Part shown: piece after piece, positions 7,122-14,547 of the stretch
Layout of the letters: each line of letters begins with the position of its first letter
Numbering within the stretch: position 1 is the first letter of the stretch
From: Burkholderiales bacterium
GTDB lineage: Bacteria; Pseudomonadota; Gammaproteobacteria; Burkholderiales; SG8-39
NCBI GenBank assembly: GCA_027457185.1
Contig: DAIDTN010000040.1
Location: 1 to 19,200 of the forward strand
DNA: 19,200 nt
Reading direction: 5' to 3'
Notes under the pieces: generated by a model
Told to the model about the DNA's origin: nothing
What the model saw: the letters and a program-made list of their open reading frames with translations, nothing else
Database searches by the model: none
Program-made: the position numbers and the translations under genes

Positions 7122-8699
7122 TTATTTGCGGAACATCTGCAGCATGCGCTGCGTGACGGCGAAACCGCCGAACATGTTGATTGCGGTGAGCGCGATCCCC
7201 ACCCACGCCAGCCAGTGGATCCAGGCCTCAGGACGCGCCGTGGCGCCTCCGAGCAAGGGCGGCGCGATCTGCACCAGGGCGCCGATGGCGATGATGCTGC
7301 TGATCGCATTGGTGACGCTCATCAACGGCGTATGCAATGCGGGGGTGACGTTCCACACCACCATGTAACCGACAAATACCGCCAGCACGAACACGGTGAA
7401 GTGGCCGAGAAAAGCCGCCGGCGCGTTGGCGCCGACGAACCAGAACGCCAGCGCCGCGATGCCGAACATGACCGCGGTGCGCGTGGCGGAGGCCGGCGCG
7501 CTCGCCTCGCCATGCTTGGGCGCCTTGGCCGGCATCGCCGCAGGCTTGGCAGGCGGGGCCGGCAGCTTGAGCGGCGGCGGCGGCCAGGTGATGTTGCCCT
7601 CCTTGATGACCGTCAGGCCGCGGATGGCGTCGTCGTCCATATTGACGTTGATGACCCCGTCCTTGGTCTTGCACAGTTCCTCGGTGAGGCGGAACAGATT
7701 GGTCGCGTACAGCGTCGACGACTGCTTCGCCAGCCGGCTCGTCAGATCGGTATAGCCGACGATGGTCACGCCGTGCTTGACCACGACTTTGCCCGGCTCC
7801 GTCAGCTCGCAGTTGCCGCCTCGTTCCGCGGCCATGTCGACGATCACGCTGCCCGGCTTCATCGACTGCACCATCTCGGCAGTGATCAGCCGGGGAGCCG
7901 GTTTGCCGGGGATCAGAGCGGTGGTGATGATAATGTCCACCTCCCTGGCCTGCTTGGCGTACATCTCGCGCTGGGCCTTCTGAAAGCCTTCGCTCATCAC
8001 CTTGGCATAGCCGCCGCCGCCGGAACCTTCTTCCTCATAATCGACCTTGACGAATTCGCCGCCCAGCGACACCACCTGGTCGGCCACTTCGGCACGGGTG
8101 TCGTTGGCGCGCACGATGGCGCCCAGGCCGGCTGCAGTACCGATTGCAGCCAGGCCGGCGACGCCGGCACCGGCGATGAAGACTTTGGCGGGCGGCACCT
8201 TGCCCGCGGCGGTGATCTGGCCGTTGAAAAAGCGGCCGAAGGCATTGGCCGCCTCGATCACGGCGCGATAGCCGGCGACCCCGGCCTGCGAGGTCAAGGC
8301 GTCCATCTTCTGGGCGCGGGAGCGCATGCGCGGCAACGAGTCGATGGCCAGCACGGTGACCTTGCGCGCCGCGAGCTGCTGCATCAATTCCGGGTTCTGC
8401 GCCGGCCAGATGAAGGTGATCAGGGTCTGACCCGCGTGCATCAGGCCGACTTCTTCGGCGGTCGGTACGGATACCTTGAACACGATGTCGGCAGCCGCCC
8501 ACAGCTTGGCTGCGCTGTCGACGATCTGCGCACCTGCGGCGCGGTAGGCATCGTCACTGCAATTCGCTGCGTCCCCGGCGCCCGATTCGACGGCGACCTT
8601 GAAGCCCAGCTTGATGAGTTTTTCAACGACTTCGGGCACGGTGGCAACGCGCTTTTCGCCCGCCGCCGTCTCTTTCGGAACGCCTATGATCTGAGGCAT
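7122..8699 (-). CDS. pntA: NAD(P) transhydrogenase subunit alpha (full-length, fused form)
   Basis: This 525-residue PntA has the NAD(H)-binding domain (about 1-370) and the membrane part in one chain, as in E. coli, rather than split into PntAA and PntAB. Visible motifs are IGVPKE at the start, RSRAQKMDALTSQAGVAGY (126-144), the Rossmann turn GAGVAGLAAIG (177-187) and YTDLTSRLAKQSS (316-328), the loop that reaches PntB. A proline/alanine/lysine linker (about 372-405) leads to four C-terminal helices (about 409-520). With PntB it forms the proton-translocating transhydrogenase. The ATG at 8699 follows AAGGGGGG, a strong ribosome binding site. The leader back to the predicted start site is about 160 nt. 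Confidence 0.96.
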   Translation of the reverse strand: MPQIIGVPKETAAGEKRVATVPEVVEKLIKLGFKVAVESGAGDAANCSDDAYRAAGAQIVDSAAKLWAAADIVFKVSVPTAEEVGLMHAGQTLITFIWPAQNPELMQQLAARKVTVLAIDSLPRMRSRAQKMDALTSQAGVAGYRAVIEAANAFGRFFNGQITAAGKVPPAKVFIAGAGVAGLAAIGTAAGLGAIVRANDTRAEVADQVVSLGGEFVKVDYEEEGSGGGGYAKVMSEGFQKAQREMYAKQAREVDIIITTALIPGKPAPRLITAEMVQSMKPGSVIVDMAAERGGNCELTEPGKVVVKHGVTIVGYTDLTSRLAKQSSTLYATNLFRLTEELCKTKDGVINVNMDDDAIRGLTVIKEGNITWPPPPLKLPAPPAKPAAMPAKAPKHGEASAPASATRTAVMFGIAALAFWFVGANAPAAFLGHFTVFVLAVFVGYMVVWNVTPALHTPLMSVTNAISSIIAIGALVQIAPPLLGGATARPEAWIHWLAWVGIALTAINMFGGFAVTQRMLQMFRK

Positions 8700-8866
8700 G
8701 AATCCCCCCTTATCTATTGCTGGATGTTGTCACCATTTGAAGCACGCGCCGCGTCTGCCTCATCCGCTCTCCACTGCGCGGGCCAAGTAGCTTTCGCACG
8801 AGCTTGATGTTCTACCGGGATGTGCAGTTGTGGGAACTTGATACGGCCGCGGGCCGGGACCTGCGT

Positions 8867-8872
8867 ACTATA
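8867..8872 (-). promoter_or_regulatory. -10 element of the pntAB promoter
   Basis: TATAGT on the minus strand matches TATAAT at five of six positions. It lies 21 nt downstream of the FNR-like box, so the start site falls near 8859-8860. No TTGACA-like -35 is seen, as expected where an activator overlaps that position. Confidence 0.6.
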
Positions 8873-8893
8873 CTTTTACACGAACTCGCTAGT

Positions 8894-8907
8894 TTGATGT
8901 AGATCAA
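8894..8907. promoter_or_regulatory. Perfect FNR/ANR box upstream of pntAB
   Basis: TTGAT-GTAG-ATCAA is an exact match to the TTGAT-N4-ATCAA consensus of FNR/ANR-type Crp-family regulators. Its centre is about 40.5-41.5 nt upstream of the start site implied by the TATAGT element, the classical class II activator position. It begins 7 nt past the stop of the Opu-type gene. The inference is oxygen-responsive control of transhydrogenase. Confidence 0.7.
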
Positions 8908-8914
8908 CCATCGC

Positions 8915-10402
8915 TCAACCCTCTTGGCGCCGCGCTCTCAGCGCAGGAAAGGCGTAGCGCTCGATCAGTTCGAACGCGCCCTGGATTATAAGGGCCAATG
9001 CCGCCGCCGGGATGGCGCCTGCGAGCAAGGTCGTGTTGTCGTTCAAGGCCAGGCCCTGCGCGATGCGTTCGCCGTAGCCGCCGGCGCCGATGAATGCGGC
9101 GATAGTGGCAGTGCCGACGCCGATCACCGCCGAGGTCTTGATGCCGGCGAGTATCGCGGGCGCCGCCAGCGGCAACTCGATCAACAGTAACTGATCCCTG
9201 GGCGAGAGGCCGAGGGCCAGCGCCGCCTGACGCATGCCGCGCCCGACGCCCGCCATGCCCGCATGGGTATTGCGCACGATCGGCAACAGCGAATAAAGAA
9301 ACAGCGCAATCAGCGCCGGCGCGGTGCCGATGCTGCCCAACAGCGGGATCAGGAAGGCTAGCAGCGCCAGCGCCGGTATGGTCTGGATCACGCCGACGAC
9401 GGCGAGGATGGGCTGGGCAGCGGCTTCGCTGCGCGCCGCAACGACGCCCAGCGGCACCGCGATGACGATCCCCGCGGCGAGCGCCGCGAACACCAGCAGC
9501 AGGTGCTCGCGCGTGAGCCGCCAGAAATCCCCGCCGAACAGCGCGTCGAGAAAACTGCGCGGGCGCGCCGCGGACGCGGCGCTGCCGGAGAGGAAAGCCT
9601 GCGCCACGTCGGCAAAACTTTTGTGCTCCAGTTCGGCTGCGGCATTGAGCCGTATCATCTGGCTCTGGTCTATCCTCCCTTGCAGCGCCTGCAGCGCTTT
9701 CCATGCCTGCGGCAGGCGCTGCGGCAGATCGAGCCGGTACAGCAGCACCGCGTCGTAGCGCGGAAATATGCCGCGGTCGTCCTCGAGCACACGCAAGCCG
9801 TAACGCTCGATCTTGGCGTCGGTGGAATACACGTCCATGACATCGATTTTCCCGGCCGCGCTGGCCTCGTAGGCGAGGCCGTGGTCCAGCCCCACGGGCG
9901 TCTGCGCCAATCCATACGCGGCCTTGAGCGCCGGCCAGCCGTCGGCGCGCGCGATGAATTCCTGCGACAGCCCGAGTTTCAGCTCGGGATGGCGCGCGAG
10001 ATCGGACAGCGTGCGCACCGACATGCGTTTCGCTTCCGCCTCGCGCATGGCCAGGGCGTAGGTATTGCTGAAGCCCAGGGGCACACCCACCCCCAGCCCC
10101 TCGGGCGCGAGCCGGCGCCGGAGATCAGCCAACGTGAACGCGCCTTTGATGCCGAGGATCTCGCGCGCGATGGTGCCGGTGTACTCGGGGTAGACATCGA
10201 TGGATCCGGCCTTCAACGCAGCGTAGACGATGCCGGTATTGCCCAGACCCGGCTTGTACTCGGCGCCGCCGGGGACGCTCTGCGCGATGATTTCTCCGAG
10301 TATGTAGGACTCGGTAAAGCGCTTGGAGCCGACGCGCAACTGCTGATCGGCCGAAGCCGCGCTTGCCGCGACCAGCAGCAAGCCGAGCAAGACTGCCTTC
10401 AC
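8915..10402 (-). CDS. Osmoprotectant-type ABC transporter, substrate-binding domain fused to permease
   Basis: This 495-residue protein starts with a signal peptide (about 1-18, ending ASA). An OpuAC-like binding domain (about 22-273) follows, with VGSKRFTES, GLGNTGIVYAALKAGSIDVYPEYTGT-like features and VMDVYSTDAKI. The permease (about 295-485) has five to six helices, TIPALALLAFLIPLLG, and an EAA-type loop ALGLSPRDQ with LPLAAPAILAG (396-419) that contacts an ATPase. Such fusions import glycine betaine, choline or related quaternary compounds; EgtU, an ergothioneine importer, has a related fusion with the domains in the other order. The start is GTG, overlapping the upstream exporter stop as GTGA, so translation is coupled. 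No OpuCA-like ATPase gene lies next to it, so it must borrow one or be unusual. The ligand is unknown. Confidence 0.88.
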   Translation of the reverse strand: MKAVLLGLLLVAASAASADQQLRVGSKRFTESYILGEIIAQSVPGGAEYKPGLGNTGIVYAALKAGSIDVYPEYTGTIAREILGIKGAFTLADLRRRLAPEGLGVGVPLGFSNTYALAMREAEAKRMSVRTLSDLARHPELKLGLSQEFIARADGWPALKAAYGLAQTPVGLDHGLAYEASAAGKIDVMDVYSTDAKIERYGLRVLEDDRGIFPRYDAVLLYRLDLPQRLPQAWKALQALQGRIDQSQMIRLNAAAELEHKSFADVAQAFLSGSAASAARPRSFLDALFGGDFWRLTREHLLLVFAALAAGIVIAVPLGVVAARSEAAAQPILAVVGVIQTIPALALLAFLIPLLGSIGTAPALIALFLYSLLPIVRNTHAGMAGVGRGMRQAALALGLSPRDQLLLIELPLAAPAILAGIKTSAVIGVGTATIAAFIGAGGYGERIAQGLALNDNTTLLAGAIPAAALALIIQGAFELIERYAFPALRARRQEG

Positions 10403-12210
10403 GCGCCCGCCACGGCCGCTGGCGCAGCGCCCGCGCCGAGAAACTGCAGCGCAGCGAGCCGCGCGTACAGGCCCTTTTCGCGCACCAGTTCGTCGTGCGT
10501 GCCGGTGGCGATGATGCGGCCCTCGTCCATTACCACGATGCGGTCGGCGTTCTGCACGGTCGCCAGGCGGTGCGCGACGATCAGCGTGGTGCGGTTCTGC
10601 ATCAGGCGCGCCAAGGCCATCTGCACATAATGTTCGCTGGCCGCATCGAGCGAACTGGTCGCCTCGTCGAGCAGCAGCACCGCACGATCCGCAAGCAGCG
10701 CTCGCGCGATCGACAAGCGCTGGCGCTGGCCGCCGGAGAGGCGCACGCCGCGCTCGCCGAGGAAGGTATCCATGCCTTCGGGCAGGCGCTCGATGAACTC
10801 GCTCGCGTAGGCCGCGGCGCAGGCTCTCTCGACTGCGGCGTCGCTCGCATCGGGGCGGCCGTAGCGCACGTTTTCGCGCACCGAAGCGGCGAAGATCACC
10901 GGATCCTGCGGCACCAGCGCGAGACGCATGCGCAATGCGCGCGGATCGGCGCGGCGCAACTCGACCCCGTCCAGGCTGATCACGCCGGCATCGCTGTCGT
11001 AGTAGCGCAACAGCAGTTGCAGCACGGTCGACTTGCCCGCGCCGGAGGGACCGACCAGGGCGACCGTCTCACCCGGGCGTACCTCGAGCGAAAAATCAGC
11101 CAGCGCCAGCGCGTCCCGGCGCGAGGGATAGCGAAAGCTGACGTTTTCGAAGCGCACTTCACCGCGCGGAGGCTGCGGCAGCGGCTGCGGGTTCAAAGGC
11201 GCGCGAATCTGCGGCTCGGTGGCGAGCAGTTCCATCAGGCGCTCGGTGGCGCCGGCGGCGCGCTGCAGGTCGCCGACCACTTCGGACACCGCGCCGAAAG
11301 CGCCGGCAACCAGCACGGCGTAGAACACGAACGCCGACAGCTGGCCCGCGCTGATGCGCCCGGCGAGCACATCGTGGCCACCGATCCAGAGAATGACGCC
11401 GACCGCGCCGAAGGCGAGCAGCATCACCAGCGCGATCAGGAGCGCCCGCTGGCCGATACGCTCGGCCGCGGTCGCGAACGACTGTTCGACGCGCTCGCCG
11501 AAGCGCGCGCGATCCTCGTTCTCGTGACCGTAGGACTGCACCGTGCGGATCTCGTGCAACGCCTCGTCGATGTACACGCTGACGTCGGCCACGCGCGCCT
11601 GGCTCGCACGCGACAGCGTGCGCACGCGCCGGCCGTAGAGCAGGATAGGCGCGATCACCAGCGGCACGCCCAGCACCACCAGCGCCGTGAGCTTGGGGCT
11701 GGTGACGATCAGCATCACCAGGCTGCCGATCATGATCAGGGTGTTGCGCAGCGCGAACGAGGCGCTGGAGCCGATCACCACTTCCAGCAGCGACGTGTCA
11801 TTGATGAGGCGCGAAATCACCTCGCCGGTGCGCGTGACCTCGAAAAAACCCGGCGACAGATCGAGCAGATGGCCGAACACGGCGCGACGGATATCGGCGG
11901 TGACGCGCTCGCCGATCCAGGAGACGAAATAAAAGCGCGTGTAAGTCGCGATCGCCATGACCACGATCACCACCAGCAGCGCCGCCAGCGCCGAGTCGAG
12001 CAGCGCCGCATCGCCGCTGGAAAACCCGCCGTCGATGACCCGGCGCAGGCCCTGGCCCAGCACCAGCACGCAGCCGGCGGCGACGACCAGGGCCGCCAGG
12101 GCAATCGCGACCTGCCTGCGGTAGGGCGCGAGAAAGCCGAGAATGCGCGCCAGCTGGCGTATGTCGCGGTTGGCAGGCCTGTCCGGAATGCTGTCCCTGA
12201 GCCGCGCCAT
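10399..12210 (-). CDS. ABC exporter half-transporter, MsbA-like (membrane domain plus ATPase)
   Basis: This 603-residue half-transporter has a type IV ABC membrane domain (about 25-320, six helices) followed by an ATPase domain (about 351-590). The ATPase is complete: Walker A GPSGAGKST at 387-395, Q-loop at Q435 in VPQDP, signature LSGGQ at 491-495, Walker B VLLLDEA at 511-517 and switch His547 in AHR. It should work as a homodimer that exports a lipid, drug or other hydrophobic molecule; the substrate cannot be read from sequence. It starts 1 nt after the glcF stop and its own stop overlaps the start of the Opu-type gene, placing it inside the glc run. Its nucleotide-binding domain is exporter type, so it is unlikely to energise the adjoining importer fusion. 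Confidence 0.92.
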   Translation of the reverse strand: MARLRDSIPDRPANRDIRQLARILGFLAPYRRQVAIALAALVVAAGCVLVLGQGLRRVIDGGFSSGDAALLDSALAALLVVIVVMAIATYTRFYFVSWIGERVTADIRRAVFGHLLDLSPGFFEVTRTGEVISRLINDTSLLEVVIGSSASFALRNTLIMIGSLVMLIVTSPKLTALVVLGVPLVIAPILLYGRRVRTLSRASQARVADVSVYIDEALHEIRTVQSYGHENEDRARFGERVEQSFATAAERIGQRALLIALVMLLAFGAVGVILWIGGHDVLAGRISAGQLSAFVFYAVLVAGAFGAVSEVVGDLQRAAGATERLMELLATEPQIRAPLNPQPLPQPPRGEVRFENVSFRYPSRRDALALADFSLEVRPGETVALVGPSGAGKSTVLQLLLRYYDSDAGVISLDGVELRRADPRALRMRLALVPQDPVIFAASVRENVRYGRPDASDAAVERACAAAYASEFIERLPEGMDTFLGERGVRLSGGQRQRLSIARALLADRAVLLLDEATSSLDAASEHYVQMALARLMQNRTTLIVAHRLATVQNADRIVVMDEGRIIATGTHDELVREKGLYARLAALQFLGAGAAPAAVAGA

Positions 12211-12211
12211 G

Positions 12212-13456
12212 CTAAACGCCGGCCAAACGCCGCTCCAGCGCCACGATCCGGTGCTCCAGCGGCGGCGCAGTTCCGCTCTGCAGATGGCTCAGACAGCCGA
12301 TGTTGGCGGAGACTATGGCCTGCGGCGAACCGGCGTGCAGGGCCGCCAGCTTGTTCGCTTTCAGTTTTTCGGACAACTCAGCTTGAAGTATCGAGTAGGT
12401 GCCGGCCGAGCCGCAGCACAGATGGCTATCCGCGACCGGCGTCAACTCGAAGCCCGCCGCGACGAGGATGCTCTCGACCACGCCCGTTATCTTCTGTCCG
12501 TGCTGCAGCGTGCACGGTAGCTGCAACGCGAGTTTGGTCGCTTGCGCCCCGGGCGCGGTCTTCGCGAGCAGTGGCTGCAGCCGGTCCAGTTCGGCCGCAA
12601 TCACTTCGGAAAGGTCCTTGGTCAGGGCGCTGATTTTTTCGGCCTTCGCCGCATAGGCAGGATCGTGCGCGAGCAGGTGACCGTATTCCTTCACGGTGAC
12701 GCCGCAGCCGCTGGCGCTCATGACGATCGCTTCCACACCGCCTTCAACATATGGCCACCAGGCGTCGATCAGCGCGCGCATGTCGGCAAGGCCGTCTGCC
12801 TGCGCATTCAGGTGAAAGCGCACCGCGCCGCAGCAGCCCGCTGCCGGCGCCTCGACCAGCGAAATGTCCAGCCGGTCGAGCACACGCGCGCTGGCAGCAT
12901 TGATGTCCGGCGACAGCGCCGGCTGCACGCAGCCGGCGAGCATCAGCATTCTGCGTGCATGGCGCGCGGCCGGCCAGGCGCCGGCTGCGGGCACCTGCGC
13001 GGGGATCTTGTGCTGCAGCGCGAACGGCAGGACCGGACGCAGCCAACGGCCGACTCCGAGCAGCGACGCGAACAGCGCGCGCCGCGGCAGCACCGCGCGC
13101 AACGCCAGGCGCAGCAGGCGCTGCGGCAGCGGCCGCGGCACGCGTTGCTCCGCGAGCTTGCGGCCGATGTCGACAAGATGTCCATACTGCACGCCCGAGG
13201 GACAGGTCGTCTCGCAGGCGCGGCAGGTGAGGCAGCGGTCCAAGTGCACCTGCGTGCGCGCCGTGACCTCGGCGCCTTCGAGCATGTCCTTGATCAGGTA
13301 GATGCGCCCGCGCGGTCCGTCGAGTTCGTCGCCCAGCAGCTGATAGGTCGGGCAGGTGGCGGTGCAGAAACCGCAGTGCACGCACTTGCGCAGGATGACG
13401 TCGGCCTCCCTGCCCTCGCGCGTGTCCCTGATGAATTCGGCCAGCTCAGTTTGCAT
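12212..13456 (-). CDS. glcF: Glycolate oxidase iron-sulfur subunit GlcF
   Basis: This 414-residue protein has two 4Fe-4S ferredoxin motifs. The first is CVHCGFCTATCP with Cys25, 28, 31 and 35; the second is CLTCRACETTCP with Cys75, 78, 81 and 85. Two cysteine-rich CCG domains follow, the first containing GCCGAVRFHL and the second LCCGSAGTYS. Length matches E. coli GlcF, 407 residues. It carries electrons from the GlcD/GlcE flavins to the membrane quinone pool during oxidation of glycolate (or D-lactate) to glyoxylate (or pyruvate). The gene starts 24 nt after glcE and ends 1 nt before the ABC exporter. All eight N-terminal cluster cysteines are present, so it looks functional. Confidence 0.95.
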   Translation of the reverse strand: MQTELAEFIRDTREGREADVILRKCVHCGFCTATCPTYQLLGDELDGPRGRIYLIKDMLEGAEVTARTQVHLDRCLTCRACETTCPSGVQYGHLVDIGRKLAEQRVPRPLPQRLLRLALRAVLPRRALFASLLGVGRWLRPVLPFALQHKIPAQVPAAGAWPAARHARRMLMLAGCVQPALSPDINAASARVLDRLDISLVEAPAAGCCGAVRFHLNAQADGLADMRALIDAWWPYVEGGVEAIVMSASGCGVTVKEYGHLLAHDPAYAAKAEKISALTKDLSEVIAAELDRLQPLLAKTAPGAQATKLALQLPCTLQHGQKITGVVESILVAAGFELTPVADSHLCCGSAGTYSILQAELSEKLKANKLAALHAGSPQAIVSANIGCLSHLQSGTAPPLEHRIVALERRLAGV

Positions 13457-13480
13457 GGAGCCGGCGAGCTGAAAATCCGT

Positions 13481-14545
13481 TCATAAATCGGAATACATCC
13501 GGCCGGGATTGAAAATGCCCGCGGGGTCGAAAGCCTGTTTCAGATTGCGATGGATTTTCGCCAGCGCCGGCTGAAGCGGCGTGAACACGCCCGCACTCTT
13601 GTCTGCCGCGCGAAACAGGGTGCCATGCCCGCCAGCCTGTGCCGCCGCCTCGCGTATGCTGCGCGCATCGGCCTTGCACGCAAGCCAGCGGAGCGAGCCG
13701 CCCCACTCGATCAACTGCTCGCCCGGGAACTCCAGCGGCGGCGCGACCGAAGGCACGGACATCCGCCACAGCGGCTTGTCGGTGCTGAAAAATGGATCGG
13801 TGTGCTCGCGGATGCCGCGCCAGTAAGCCGTCGCCTGTTCGGCAGCGATGGGCTCACCGCCGATGGCCGCGCGCGCCGCTTCGATCGCGCTCGGCGCACC
13901 CGACAGGCGCAGCACAAGTTCGCCGCCGGTCCAGGCGCAGGCGCTGATCGGCAGCGGCTTTCCGCCCCAGTGGTTGAGCATCGCAAGCGCCTTGTCCTGG
14001 GGCAATTCCAGCTTGAGCGTCGCCTCGGCAAAGGGCAGCGGCGGCACCTTAAGCGAGACTTCCAGAATCAGGCCCAGGGTGCCCAGTGACCCCGCCATCG
14101 GGCGCGAGACGTCATAGCCGGCGACGTTTTTCATCACCTGGCCGCCGAAGCTCAAATCGTCGCCGCGCCCGTCGAGCATGCGCACGACCAGCACGAAATC
14201 GCGCACCGCGCCCGCAGCCTGCCGCCGCGGCCCGGACAGTCCCGCCGCGACCATGCCGCCGACGGTCGCGCCGGCGCCGAAGTGCGGCGGCTCGAACGCG
14301 AGTTGCTGGCCCTCGGCGCGCAGCACCGCCTCCAGTTCCGCCAAGGGCGTGCCGCAACGTGCGGTGATCACCAGTTCGGTCGGCTCGTAGGCGACGATGC
14401 CGGTGTAGGCGCGCGTATCCAGCAACTCGCCTTCGAGGCCCTGGCCGTAGAAATCCTTGGTGCCACCGCCGCGCAGCCGCAGCGGCTTCTTGTCTGCCGC
14501 AGCGGAGCGGATTTGCCCGGCGTAGCGTGCTATGACTTGTTCCAT
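13481..14545 (-). CDS. glcE: Glycolate oxidase FAD-binding subunit GlcE
   Basis: The 354 residues match E. coli GlcE in length. The N-terminal FAD_binding_4 domain shows LRLRGGGTKDFYG (22-34), AFEPPHFGAGATVGGMVAAG (83-102) and FGGQVMKNVAGYDVSR (133-148). The C-terminus ends DPAGIFNPGRMYSDL. GlcE is the second flavin-binding subunit of the GlcDEF complex. The same frame stays open upstream to 15172, but that part is antisense-frame noise over glcD. The ATG at 14545 (MEQVIARYAG) lies 2 nt after the glcD stop and fits the family N-terminus. The tight spacing implies translational coupling with glcD. Confidence 0.95.
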   Translation of the reverse strand: MEQVIARYAGQIRSAAADKKPLRLRGGGTKDFYGQGLEGELLDTRAYTGIVAYEPTELVITARCGTPLAELEAVLRAEGQQLAFEPPHFGAGATVGGMVAAGLSGPRRQAAGAVRDFVLVVRMLDGRGDDLSFGGQVMKNVAGYDVSRPMAGSLGTLGLILEVSLKVPPLPFAEATLKLELPQDKALAMLNHWGGKPLPISACAWTGGELVLRLSGAPSAIEAARAAIGGEPIAAEQATAYWRGIREHTDPFFSTDKPLWRMSVPSVAPPLEFPGEQLIEWGGSLRWLACKADARSIREAAAQAGGHGTLFRAADKSAGVFTPLQPALAKIHRNLKQAFDPAGIFNPGRMYSDL

Positions 14546-14547
14546 CG

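Noticed and set aside
6735..8807. 690-codon plus-strand open frame antisense to pntAB
   Set aside because: Low-complexity composition with no recognisable motifs; pntA and pntB on the other strand carry complete family signatures.
10363..12633. Very long plus-strand open frame antisense to the ABC exporter
   Set aside because: It is rich in His, Arg and Gln, has no domain pattern, and mirrors a complete ABC protein on the other strand; antisense openness is common in GC-rich DNA.
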